Assembly (NCBI GenBank): GCA_045124505.1
Contig: JBGVLZ010000055.1
Coordinates: forward strand, 1 to 58,854
Source: RGIG7213 sp045124505
GTDB taxonomy: Bacteria > Bacillota > Clostridia > Oscillospirales > CAG-272
Direction: 5' to 3'
DNA length: 58,854 nucleotides
This document shows positions 7,498 through 16,155 of this stretch, piece after piece. How positions within the stretch are numbered: position 1 is the first letter of the stretch; every line of letters begins with the position of its first letter. Position numbers and translations under genes: made by a program. Under the pieces are notes generated by a model. It was not told the origin of the DNA. It searched no databases and worked only from the letters and a program-made list of their open reading frames with translations.

Positions 7498-9268
7498 TTT
7501 TAAATATCTCACGCAGAGAAGCTTACACAGTCTTGTCAGAAACGGATTCATGACTGTTGCCTCTGTGCTGACACTTTCCCTATGTTTGCTTGTTACAGGA
7601 TGCTTCGGACTTCTTGTTTACAACATATATGTCAATCTTAATGAGCTTGACGGTCTTAATGAAATCGTGTGCATGTGCGATTACGATCTGGAAGAAGGCC
7701 GTGAAAAAGAGATCGAAGCTGCGATCAAAAATCTTAATAATGTCGAAAGCATAACATTTATATCGAAGGAAGAAGCGTTTAAAGAGCAGATAAAGCAATA
7801 TGCCGCTTTTCCTCAGATACTTGAATATTTCGAAAAAACAAATCCATCTTTAACCGATAAAGCTGATACAACGGTTCCCGTTGGTCCAGAAACACCTGAT
7901 GAAAATGTTTCGCAAGACGGAAAGAAGCTTGTTGCTGATGCTATTGCGAAAAGGGAAAACTACAAAAGATACACTTATAAGTCGGCTGTCGTTATGAAAA
8001 TGTTCGACGAAGAGATACGTATCGACGGTGTGGAAAAGCTTATTTCCGATGACGGTATACAGTTCCTCATGGAAAGCCGTGTAGCCGATCAGCTTGCTGA
8101 TGCAAAGTATTATAAAGACGGTACGCTGTATGTTTACGGTTTAGTGTCGTGTTATTGCGAGTTCACTTCTTATGAGTTTAATTCTCTTGAACTCGCTGAG
8201 CTTAACAAAATGGCATGGTTAGCTGATTTTTCAACTTACAATGCGCTTAAAAAGGACGGCGGTTATACAGTTACAGCAGAAGGGATCTTACCTGAATCTA
8301 TAATCAGTGCATTTGATCTTTCAAGCATTATTCCCATAGCAGGGGAGCCCGATGTTTCGGGATATGCTACGGTTATCATCGATGAAAACGGTAATATTAC
8401 AAGCGAAAGCTTTGATTTGAAGATCACCGTATCGGCAGACGGTACACCTATTGAATTGGACGTTACATACAATTCCGAAATAACTGACATCGATACACTT
8501 GAGAGCATCGAGTTTGATGGCGAGGCTTTGGAAGAGTACGAAAAAACAGATGATATTCTCTCGCTTGTTTCTGCAGATACATCAGACAATGAGATATCTT
8601 CCGATACCGATGCTGTTACAGATTCACAAACCGAAAGCGAGAGCACGGCACAAGATTCAACAGATGCTGTTACGGTGCCTTCGACGGGCAGTACAGCTGA
8701 CGAAAGCGTATCTGTGCGTGACCAGAATCCCTTGTCAGACGCATTTAAGGTCGTATACAAGGATATAAACGGTATAACGGAACTTCGTGACAGACTCTCC
8801 GCAATTGACGGAATAAGAAGCGTTAAGGATGCTGCAGATGCTGCACAGACCTTGCAGAACCTTAAAGATACTGTAATGATAATTTTTGTAGGCTTTATGA
8901 TCGCACTTATCTTCGTTTCGTTGGTAATAATCGGTTTTACAATAAGCATGGCAATTTCCACAAGGGAAAAAGAAGTGCTTGTTATGAGATATGTCGGTGC
9001 TACAAGCTTCTTCATATCTTTTCCGTTCATACTTGAATCTATATTCATAGGTCTTATTTCAACTGCTGTAGCATACGGCTTGCAGTATGGCTTGTACGGC
9101 TATTTATGCAGTATGCTCGTCAATTCGGGACAGGAAGTGGCTTCGTTTATAAGTATCGCACCTTTCTCCGAAATATGGCTTCCTACGTTGCTCGGATATT
9201 TGCTTATAGCAATTCTTACGTGTTATGTCGGATGCAAGATCACGCTTTCAAGAAAAGTCAAAGTGTGA
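7484..9268 (+). CDS. ftsX: Cell division protein FtsX with very large extracellular insertion
   Basis: FtsX anchors FtsE and relays its ATPase state to an extracellular hydrolase. Family features are present: an N-terminal cytoplasmic stretch, TM1 about residues 21-48, and TM2-TM4 about 463-490, 508-535 and 563-585, with the cytoplasmic loop STREKEVLVMRYVGAT. The protein is 594 residues, about twice the usual 300. The normal first extracellular loop is split: it starts NEIVCMCDYDLEEG (59-72) and resumes NPLSDAFKVVYKDINGI (415-431). Between lie ~290 extra residues, with a globular part (about 145-350) and a Ser/Thr/Asp-rich linker (about 361-412). The reading frame is continuous. Confidence 0.92.
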   Translation: MRKYSFKYLTQRSLHSLVRNGFMTVASVLTLSLCLLVTGCFGLLVYNIYVNLNELDGLNEIVCMCDYDLEEGREKEIEAAIKNLNNVESITFISKEEAFKEQIKQYAAFPQILEYFEKTNPSLTDKADTTVPVGPETPDENVSQDGKKLVADAIAKRENYKRYTYKSAVVMKMFDEEIRIDGVEKLISDDGIQFLMESRVADQLADAKYYKDGTLYVYGLVSCYCEFTSYEFNSLELAELNKMAWLADFSTYNALKKDGGYTVTAEGILPESIISAFDLSSIIPIAGEPDVSGYATVIIDENGNITSESFDLKITVSADGTPIELDVTYNSEITDIDTLESIEFDGEALEEYEKTDDILSLVSADTSDNEISSDTDAVTDSQTESESTAQDSTDAVTVPSTGSTADESVSVRDQNPLSDAFKVVYKDINGITELRDRLSAIDGIRSVKDAADAAQTLQNLKDTVMIIFVGFMIALIFVSLVIIGFTISMAISTREKEVLVMRYVGATSFFISFPFILESIFIGLISTAVAYGLQYGLYGYLCSMLVNSGQEVASFISIAPFSEIWLPTLLGYLLIAILTCYVGCKITLSRKVKV

Positions 9269-9291
9269 TATAAATTCAAAGAGGAGAATTT

Positions 9292-10662
9292 ATGAAAGGA
9301 ACTTTAAAAAAGATATCTGCCGTATCGCTTGCTGTGCTTATGATCTTTTCGGGCATGATTACCGCAAATGCAAAGAAGATCTCGCAAAGCGATATTAACA
9401 ATATAAATTCGCAGATAGCAAACACGCAGGCTGAGATCAACCGCTTGAACGGAAACAGAAATGACATCCGTAATAAACAAAAGGAGATTGCAGAAAAGCT
9501 TGCGCAGATAGAAAAGGAAACTGCTGAAGTGGAAGAGTTGAAGCTTCTTCTCGACCTTCAGATTGAGTATCTCATAGAAGAGATATTAACCACTGAGAAT
9601 ATCGTAAGACAGTGTACTGAAGATATTGCTCTGAAAACCGAAATGATCGGTTCTACCAAGGCTGAGCTTGAAGAAAAAGAAGCTTTGTTCATTGAATTTT
9701 TCAGAAATAACTATGAGCAAGGCTCGACAAAATTGAAGTATATTGAGATACTTCTGACTTCACGTTCAATTTCGGATTTCATACTCAATATCCAGTATAT
9801 CGGAAGTATACTTGATTATGAGAAATATTTGCTTGAAAGCACCGAAAACCTGCTTGCTACATATAAAACACAGGTGAGCGATCTTGAAAAAATGCAAGCG
9901 ATGAATGTAGAGAATATGGCATCGCTTGATGAAACAAAAAAGACCGTTGATGTGTTATCGGAGGAGGCAAACGACTACATCATTCAGCTGAAAAAGGATG
10001 AAGATAAAGCCCTTGCACTCGAAAACGAAATGAAAAAGGCGGAAGAAGATCTGCTTGATGATATCCAGGCGTTGGTTGACAAGAAAAACAATCAGGTGCT
10101 GACAAAAGAAGAGCTTGAAAAACAGTACGAGGATCAGAAGCGTGCTGAAGAGGAGCTTAAACAGCAACAGCAGCAACAGAATGGCGGCGGAAGCGGCGGT
10201 TCTTCATCATCGTCTTCGGGTATTGTCAAAGACGGCGAATGGCAGTGGCCTGTCGATTATAACCTTGGCAAATGGACGAGTCCGTTCGGTTGGCGTCCCG
10301 ATCCGTTTGGAAGCGGTAAATCTAAATATCATAACGGTATAGATCTGGCACTGGCGGCAGGAAACAATATATATGCTGTTGATGACGGTACAGTGCTTAT
10401 TTCGAAACGCCACAGCCAATTCGGAAACTATGTTGTAATACTCCATGACAATGGATATAAAACACTTTATGCACATGCTTCAAAGCTTCTTGTAAGTGTG
10501 GGCGACCGTGTAGCTCAGGGCAAGATCATTGCAAAGGTTGGAACCACGGGTCAATCTACAGGTAATCATCTGCATTTCTGCGTAATCAATAAAAGCGGTG
10601 ATTACGTTGATCCTGAAGACTTTTTCCCGACACTTTTCAAGAAACTTAAGCGTTATTTCTGA
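9292..10662 (+). CDS. Secreted coiled-coil M23 peptidase (EnvC/PcsB-like, FtsEX-dependent)
   Basis: The 456-residue precursor has a signal peptide (cleavage probably after ANA, about residue 27), a long coiled coil (about 33-290) rich in Glu, Lys and Gln, a Gln-rich and Gly/Ser linker (about 295-312), and a C-terminal LytM/M23 domain. Its zinc-binding and catalytic motifs are intact: HNGIDLA (HxxxD), YAHASKL and HLHF. This is the architecture of hydrolases activated by FtsEX, and it follows ftsX by 23 bases. I infer that it is the FtsEX effector that cuts peptidoglycan cross-bridges at division. GAGGAG precedes the ATG. Confidence 0.92.
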   Translation: MKGTLKKISAVSLAVLMIFSGMITANAKKISQSDINNINSQIANTQAEINRLNGNRNDIRNKQKEIAEKLAQIEKETAEVEELKLLLDLQIEYLIEEILTTENIVRQCTEDIALKTEMIGSTKAELEEKEALFIEFFRNNYEQGSTKLKYIEILLTSRSISDFILNIQYIGSILDYEKYLLESTENLLATYKTQVSDLEKMQAMNVENMASLDETKKTVDVLSEEANDYIIQLKKDEDKALALENEMKKAEEDLLDDIQALVDKKNNQVLTKEELEKQYEDQKRAEEELKQQQQQQNGGGSGGSSSSSSGIVKDGEWQWPVDYNLGKWTSPFGWRPDPFGSGKSKYHNGIDLALAAGNNIYAVDDGTVLISKRHSQFGNYVVILHDNGYKTLYAHASKLLVSVGDRVAQGKIIAKVGTTGQSTGNHLHFCVINKSGDYVDPEDFFPTLFKKLKRYF

Positions 10663-10685
10663 GTGTTTTGCATAAAATAACAATA

Positions 10686-10707
10686 CGGGCAGGCGTAAGC
10701 TTGCCCG
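10686..10707. other. Intergenic 9-bp hairpin with GTAA loop
   Basis: CGGGCAGGC and GCTTGCCCG pair around a GTAA tetraloop, with one G-T pair. No T-run follows on either strand, so it is not a clear terminator. It may be an mRNA stability or processing element between the M23 and ctpA genes. Confidence 0.5.
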
Positions 10708-10743
10708 AATGGTTTGTAATAAGAAAAAAGGAAAAAGGTTTTT

Positions 10744-12060
10744 ATGGACGAAAAAGAGAATATAAACGATGATCTTTCCGAAAACTCATATTCCGGCAGT
10801 TCGGAAAGCAACGTTGACAGCGCTGCGGATTTTTCTGAAACGGAAGTTCGCACGGTGAAAAAAAAGAACCGTACGATTTCGTATTTTTATGCCGCAGTTC
10901 TTATGATACTTACAGCGGTGCTCGTTTTTCAGATAACGTATCTTGCTGTAGGACAGATGTACAAAAGGGAAATAAACAGTCTTTTGTCAAACGGCATTTC
11001 AAATGCAAAGTTGAATGAGATAAATCAGATATATAAGGAACACTTTATATACGATTTCACCGAGGAAGATATTGCCAATGGACTTATAAAGGGATATATT
11101 TACGGTACCGGTGACAGATACGGTTCCTATTACACAGCAGAGGAGTATAAAGCATATACAGACCAGTTGAATGATAAGTCTACAGGGATAGGTGTGATCA
11201 CAGGATATAATGCTTCTGAAAATGCAATTGAAATATACAAGGTATACAAAGACGGTCCTGCAGACAAAGCAGGTATTAAAATCGGAGATCTTATATATTC
11301 GGTTGACGGAAAGAAGGTTTCGGAGGTCGGATACAATGTCGCTGTTGACATTATGCTCGGCGAGGCAGGCGACGCTCTTGTGTTGACACTTCGTAATAAA
11401 GATTCTGTGGCAACAAAAGATATTACTGTAATACGCAATGAATATACAATATCTACTGTTGATTACAGGATGATGGATAATAATATAGCGTATATCAAAA
11501 TATCAAACTTTTATAATGATACCCCGAATGAGCTGAAGGATGCCATAGTTGACATCAAAAGCCAGGGGGCTGAAAGCATAGTATTTGATGTGCGCAGTAA
11601 CAACGGCGGTTCGCTTTCTTCTATTGAAAAGATACTTGATTATCTTTTGCCGAAATGCGTTATGTTTACAATAGAAGATAAAAAGGGAAATAAAGAAACG
11701 TTCAGTTCTGATGAAGCGTGCGTTGATATGCCCATGGCAGTACTTGTAAACGGCGGCACGGCATCTGCGGCGGAGCTTTTTACATCGGCACTCATGGATC
11801 ATGATAAGGCAGTTTCCGTAGGTGAGCAGACACACGGTAAAGGTTCTGTTTCTTCACCGTTTAAGCTCAGTGACGGATCGCACATCTATATATCAACTGC
11901 GCTTTATTATACACCCATTTTGAAGAATTTTGACGGCATTGGTATAACCCCCGATCATAAGGTCAGTCTTTCGTATGAAGCATCCTTGATAAGTTTGTAT
12001 AAGCTTCAGCCCGAAGACGACGACCAGTTGCAATATGCAATAGAGCTTCTCAAAAAATAA
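10744..12060 (+). CDS. Carboxy-terminal processing protease (S41 family, CtpA/CtpB-like)
   Basis: The 438-residue protein has a charged cytoplasmic N-terminus, one membrane segment (about 47-68), a PDZ domain (about 150-220; YKDGPADKAGIKIGDLIYSVDG) and an S41 protease domain. The Ser-Lys catalytic pair is seen in GGTASAAELFTSAL and THGKGSV. S41 proteases of this kind trim exported or membrane substrates. Placement after ftsEX and the M23 enzyme suggests that it processes a cell-wall or division protein; in Bacillus, ctpB lies next to ftsEX-cwlO-type genes. It is 81 bases from the M23 gene. Confidence 0.93.
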   Translation: MDEKENINDDLSENSYSGSSESNVDSAADFSETEVRTVKKKNRTISYFYAAVLMILTAVLVFQITYLAVGQMYKREINSLLSNGISNAKLNEINQIYKEHFIYDFTEEDIANGLIKGYIYGTGDRYGSYYTAEEYKAYTDQLNDKSTGIGVITGYNASENAIEIYKVYKDGPADKAGIKIGDLIYSVDGKKVSEVGYNVAVDIMLGEAGDALVLTLRNKDSVATKDITVIRNEYTISTVDYRMMDNNIAYIKISNFYNDTPNELKDAIVDIKSQGAESIVFDVRSNNGGSLSSIEKILDYLLPKCVMFTIEDKKGNKETFSSDEACVDMPMAVLVNGGTASAAELFTSALMDHDKAVSVGEQTHGKGSVSSPFKLSDGSHIYISTALYYTPILKNFDGIGITPDHKVSLSYEASLISLYKLQPEDDDQLQYAIELLKK

Positions 12061-12091
12061 TTGAAAATAATAGAAAAGAGGAATATATAAA

Positions 12092-12568
12092 ATGGCTGAT
12101 AATATCATAACAATAACCGAAGAAGGTTATAAAAAACTTACTGAGGAACTTGAATATCTCAGAACCACAAAAAGAAATGAAGTAAGGGAAAGTGTAAAGG
12201 TTGCACGTTCATTCGGAGACTTATCCGAAAATGCTGAATATGATGCGGCAAGAACGGAACAGGCTCAGGTTGAAGCACAGATAGCAGAGCTTGAGGATAA
12301 GCTTTCAAGAATGAAGGTCGTTTCCGAAAATGACGTTACTACAGACAGAGTAAACGTAGGTGCAAAGGTCAAGATCCATAACCTCAATTTTGACGATATT
12401 ATTGAATATTATCTCGTAGGTTCAACAGAAGCGGATCCCTTCCAAAACAAGATTTCCGACAGTTCACCTATCGGTAAAGCAATAATCGGTGCAAAAGTAG
12501 GTGACAATGTCACGGTTCGTCTTCCCAAAGGCGATATGCAGATAGTTATTCTTGAAATCAGCAAATAA
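12092..12568 (+). CDS. greA: Transcription elongation factor GreA
   Basis: At 158 residues this has normal GreA length. The N-terminal coiled coil carries the conserved acidic tip and motif RSFGDLSENAEYDAAR (about residues 39-54), and the C-terminal FKBP-like domain ends with DSSPIGKAIIGAKVGD and LPKGDMQIVILEI. GreA stimulates the transcript-cleavage activity of stalled RNA polymerase. GAGGAA precedes the ATG, and lysS follows after 15 bases, a pairing common in Firmicutes. Confidence 0.96.
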   Translation: MADNIITITEEGYKKLTEELEYLRTTKRNEVRESVKVARSFGDLSENAEYDAARTEQAQVEAQIAELEDKLSRMKVVSENDVTTDRVNVGAKVKIHNLNFDDIIEYYLVGSTEADPFQNKISDSSPIGKAIIGAKVGDNVTVRLPKGDMQIVILEISK

Positions 12569-12583
12569 AAGGAGTTTTTCGAA

Positions 12584-14080
12584 ATGAGCGAAGAATTGAA
12601 CACCACAGAACAGGTGAATGAGGTTGACGTTTCCTCGGAAATTGCCATTCGCCGTGCAAAGCTTGATACGCTTAAAAATGACGGAAAGAATCCGTTTGAA
12701 GTAACAAAATACGATGTAACTGCACAAGCGGCGGTTATTAAGGAAAAATTTGAAGAATACGAAAATCAGACTGTAAGAATTGCAGGCAGAATCATGTCAA
12801 GACGTGACATGGGAAAAGCAAACTTTATCGATGTTGCCGATTCTACAGGAAGAATACAGACATACATCAAAATAGATGATGTTGGCGAAGAAGTATTCGA
12901 AAATTACAAAAAGTGGGATATCGGTGATATAATAGGTATTGAAGGCTTTGTTTTCAGAACAAGACGAGGAGAAATATCTATCCATGCAAAGAAGCTTGAC
13001 CTTTTGACAAAGTCACTTCTTCCGCTTCCCGAAAAGTGGCACGGCCTTAAGGATCAGGATACACGATACAGAAGACGTTACGTTGACCTTATTGTTAATC
13101 CCGAGGTTAAGGATACGTTTGTTAAGCGCTCGCAGATAATAAGAGAGCTTCGTGCTTTCCTTGATGAAAAGGGATTTTTGGAAGTTGACACACCTGTACT
13201 TCATACACTTGAGATCGGTGCATCAGCACGTCCCTTCGTTACACATCACAATGCACTTGATATCGATATGTATCTCCGTATTGAAACAGAGCTTTATTTA
13301 AAGCGTCTTATCGTCGGCGGATTCGATAAGGTTTACGAAGTCGGAAGAATCTTCAGAAATGAAGGTATGGACATAAAGCACAACCCTGAATTTACATCTA
13401 TTGAGCTTTATCAGGCATATGCTGATTATCATGAGATAATGGATCTTGTTGAGGAGCTTTACGTTCATATTACAAAGAAGATATGCGGAAGCGACGTTAT
13501 AACATATCAGGGAACTGAAATCAATATGGCATCGCCGTGGCAGCGTCTTACTATGGCAGAATCCGTTAAGATGTATTCCGGTGAAGATTACTACGAATGG
13601 ACATCTGATGAGGATGCACGTGCAAGGGCAAAGGCAAGAGGCGTTGAGATCGAAGAAGGCGCAACAAAGGGTGACGTACTTGCGGCATTCTTTGACGAAT
13701 ACGTTGAAGAAAAGCTTATACAGCCTACATTCATTTATGACTATCCCGTTGAAATTTCACCCCTTGCAAAGAGAAAACCCGAAGATCCCGCATTCACAGA
13801 ACGCTTTGAGTTCTTTATTTACGCAAGAGAAATGGGTAACGCTTTCTCTGAGCTTAACGATCCCATTGACCAGCGTGACCGTTTTGAACGTCAGGTTGCG
13901 GCAAAGCGTGCAACGGGAGCAAATGCAGAGGTTGACGAAGACTTCCTCATGGCTCTTGAATACGGTATGCCCCCCACAGGCGGTCTTGGATTTGGCGTTG
14001 ACAGACTTGTTATGCTCTTGACAGACAGCTATTCAATTCGCGATGTTCTTTTGTTCCCAACGATGAAACCGCTTGATTGA
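12584..14080 (+). CDS. lysS: Lysine--tRNA ligase, class II
   Basis: The 498-residue protein has an N-terminal OB-fold (about 65-170; VRIAGRIMSRRDMGKANF) and a class II synthetase core. Motif 2 reads FRNEGMDIKHNPEFTSIE and motif 3 GGLGFGVDRLVMLLTDS, both diagnostic for LysS. It charges tRNA-Lys. It is preceded by AAGGAG and lies directly downstream of greA. No T-box leader is present, as expected for an internal gene. Confidence 0.97.
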   Translation: MSEELNTTEQVNEVDVSSEIAIRRAKLDTLKNDGKNPFEVTKYDVTAQAAVIKEKFEEYENQTVRIAGRIMSRRDMGKANFIDVADSTGRIQTYIKIDDVGEEVFENYKKWDIGDIIGIEGFVFRTRRGEISIHAKKLDLLTKSLLPLPEKWHGLKDQDTRYRRRYVDLIVNPEVKDTFVKRSQIIRELRAFLDEKGFLEVDTPVLHTLEIGASARPFVTHHNALDIDMYLRIETELYLKRLIVGGFDKVYEVGRIFRNEGMDIKHNPEFTSIELYQAYADYHEIMDLVEELYVHITKKICGSDVITYQGTEINMASPWQRLTMAESVKMYSGEDYYEWTSDEDARARAKARGVEIEEGATKGDVLAAFFDEYVEEKLIQPTFIYDYPVEISPLAKRKPEDPAFTERFEFFIYAREMGNAFSELNDPIDQRDRFERQVAAKRATGANAEVDEDFLMALEYGMPPTGGLGFGVDRLVMLLTDSYSIRDVLLFPTMKPLD

Positions 14081-14089
14081 TGAATTCAT

Positions 14090-14123
14090 GTAACCCAAGA
14101 TATCGAATGATATCTTGGGTTAC
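14090..14123. terminator. Perfect 15-bp hairpin after lysS (probable terminator)
   Basis: The 15-base arms 14090-14104 and 14109-14123 pair perfectly around GAAT. No strong T-run follows directly. A second, AT-rich stem, ATTATCT/AGATAAT (14137-14143 with 14150-14156), runs straight into six T and may finish the job. Confidence 0.6.
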
Positions 14124-14180
14124 TGTATTAAAACATATTATCTGAGATAAGATAATTTTTTATTGTGAGGAAGTGTGTTT

Positions 14181-14666
14181 ATGAGTTTTATGGATTCGTA
14201 TAAGCGTTTGGAAAAGCTGTGCGGTGATGTTTTAAATGATGATCGCCGTGTCTCCGCTTATATTGATGAAATGATCAATACACCGAACGGGCGGCATCTT
14301 GTAAATGGATGGGATGAAGATTTAAAACAGCTTAAGCATTATCGCTGGATCAGAAATAAAATTGTACATGAACCCGATTGCACGGAATCGGATTTATGTA
14401 CAAATCGCGATACCGTATGGATAGATGATTTTTATTTGCGTATTATGAATCAAACCGATCCTCTTGCGCAGTATCATAAAATAAGGCAGAAGCGTTTAGT
14501 ACATAATCATAACAACAAACAGGAAAAGCCCACAGAGAATTACCGCAACGTATATCATACCAAGACTGACAAGGGCAATAATTTGCGTGGCTGCCTGCAC
14601 ACGTCGGTGGCTTTTTTAATGTACATTATAATTGCAGTCGTAATACTATATTTGTGGAAAAGATAA
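14181..14666 (+). CDS. HEPN-like protein with C-terminal membrane anchor (function unknown)
   Basis: This 161-residue protein is not one I can name with certainty. The N-terminal ~90 residues look all-helical and contain HYRWIRNKIVHEPD. The R58-x4-H63 arrangement (RNKIVH) is the hallmark of HEPN domains, many of which are RNases. A conserved-looking acidic and Cys stretch follows (EPDCTESDLC). The C-terminus has a polar spacer (about 105-138) and one membrane segment (about 141-158) with a short basic tail, so the HEPN-like part would face the cytoplasm as a tail-anchored protein. I choose ATG 14181, seven bases after GAGGAAG. The next gene starts 18 bases downstream. Confidence 0.6.
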   Translation: MSFMDSYKRLEKLCGDVLNDDRRVSAYIDEMINTPNGRHLVNGWDEDLKQLKHYRWIRNKIVHEPDCTESDLCTNRDTVWIDDFYLRIMNQTDPLAQYHKIRQKRLVHNHNNKQEKPTENYRNVYHTKTDKGNNLRGCLHTSVAFLMYIIIAVVILYLWKR

Positions 14667-14684
14667 GCGGGAGTGGTATTTGGT

Positions 14685-16061
14685 ATGTCGAAAGAAAACG
14701 TAAAGCAGCGTATACTTACCAAAACAATTGAAGCGAAGCAGAGAAATAATGAAAAGATTGCGAGTCTTAAAGATGAGATTATGCTTACCGATTATCGCCA
14801 TCTTACAAGCAAATGCGAATACGGTGTGATATGGACAAGAGCGTTTCAAACAGCGCTTGATGAACACGAAATTGTGATAATTCCCGAATCTGATGAGGTG
14901 TATTGGCTCGACGGAACCATTTTTGTACCTTCAAACAGACGTATCGAAGCAAGCGGGGCGACCGTAAGACTTGTACCGGAATTTCCGTATATCATGATGT
15001 GTAATGAGCATATTCAGGACGGAACAAATGCTCCGATAGATACAACTTACCGTGACACGAATATATCCATTCACGGCGGAAGCTGGGAGGAGGTTTGTGT
15101 TTCACGAAGCAAGCGCAGGCTTAATGCGGATTTTGAAAACACCTTCAAGGGTGTACAGACTACTATGCTTTTCAATAACATCGATCATCTGACGATAACC
15201 GATGTTACATTCTCTCATGCAAATTCTTTTTGTGTTCAGATAGGGGACCTTACCGACGGTGTTTTTGAGAATTTCAGTTTTATTTCTTGTTTTGCAGACG
15301 GTTTACACGTAAACGGTAACTGCGAAAATCTTTATGTGCGTAATTTCAAGGGGCACGTCGGGGATGATCTTGTTGCGCTCAATATGTATGATTGGATACA
15401 TTCATCGATAAATTACGGCCCTGCGTGCAATATTTACTGTGAAAATATTATTTCAGAGCCTGACAGCAGAGCCAAAATGATGCGTTTACAGCCGGGGGTG
15501 TTCAAGTTTGAGGACGGCACAAAGATTGACTGTAAGCTTACAAATGTATACGTCAAGCACGCGCGAGGGATCTTTGAGTATAAGCTTTATTTTCAGTCAC
15601 CACGTTATTTTATAGGCACCAAGCCTGAGGGCGAGGGTGCAGGATCTGCCGACAATATTTTCTTTGAGGATATCGAAATTACCGCACAGCGTCCGTGGTA
15701 TCCAGACGAGGATGATGAAGTGAGAGGTCATTTCGGAATGTTCTTTTCAAATTCCAACGTCGGATATCTTTCACTTGAGAATATACGGTATACAACAGAT
15801 GAGAATACAAGCGACAAAACTCATCTTATCGCCATAGGCCCTATGTCCTGTATCAGAGACGGCAAAGAGGTGTTTGACCCGTATGTGAGCGCAACGCTTG
15901 ACACTCTTGAGCTTAAAGATATTTTTGTTAACGGTGAAAAGGTAACAAATACCGACAAAATTATCAAAATAGTTGAATTTGACAATATAAACAATGACGG
16001 AAATTCTTCCGGAAAAGGAAGGCTCAATCACATTATACTTGACGGAAAAACAGTTATGTGA
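14685..16061 (+). CDS. Pectin-lyase-fold protein, glycoside hydrolase family 28-like
   Basis: The 458-residue protein has parallel beta-helix repeats and GH28-like active-site blocks: DGLHVNG (about 205-211) and VGDDLVALN (about 225-233), where the Asp pair matches the catalytic aspartates of polygalacturonases. No signal peptide is visible; the N-terminus is charged and helical, so it should be cytoplasmic unless exported otherwise. Its substrate may be a small oligosaccharide taken up by the cell, or it may be a lyase or isomerase relative. The start ATG 14685 follows GGGAG. It is probably co-transcribed with the HEPN-like gene. No sugar transporter is adjacent. Confidence 0.7.
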   Translation: MSKENVKQRILTKTIEAKQRNNEKIASLKDEIMLTDYRHLTSKCEYGVIWTRAFQTALDEHEIVIIPESDEVYWLDGTIFVPSNRRIEASGATVRLVPEFPYIMMCNEHIQDGTNAPIDTTYRDTNISIHGGSWEEVCVSRSKRRLNADFENTFKGVQTTMLFNNIDHLTITDVTFSHANSFCVQIGDLTDGVFENFSFISCFADGLHVNGNCENLYVRNFKGHVGDDLVALNMYDWIHSSINYGPACNIYCENIISEPDSRAKMMRLQPGVFKFEDGTKIDCKLTNVYVKHARGIFEYKLYFQSPRYFIGTKPEGEGAGSADNIFFEDIEITAQRPWYPDEDDEVRGHFGMFFSNSNVGYLSLENIRYTTDENTSDKTHLIAIGPMSCIRDGKEVFDPYVSATLDTLELKDIFVNGEKVTNTDKIIKIVEFDNINNDGNSSGKGRLNHIILDGKTVM

Positions 16062-16119
16062 AACAAAAATTACATACACAGATATTGCAAAGGTTTTGAT
16101 AGATTTATACATTATTTTT

Positions 16120-16128
16120 TGATATAAT
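16120..16128 (+). promoter_or_regulatory. Extended -10 promoter (TG-A-TATAAT) before the one-TM protein
   Basis: TGATATAAT lies 27 bases before the TTG start. The -35 region is poor; TTGATA at 16096 is 21 bases away, too far for a standard spacer. Confidence 0.55.
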
Positions 16129-16155
16129 TAATAAAAACCTTAAAGGGGAATTGTC

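Noticed and set aside
7484..9268. FtsX length as an assembly error or a gene fusion by frameshift
   Set aside because: The frame is continuous, codon use looks uniform, and both halves of the normal loop flank the insert in the expected order.
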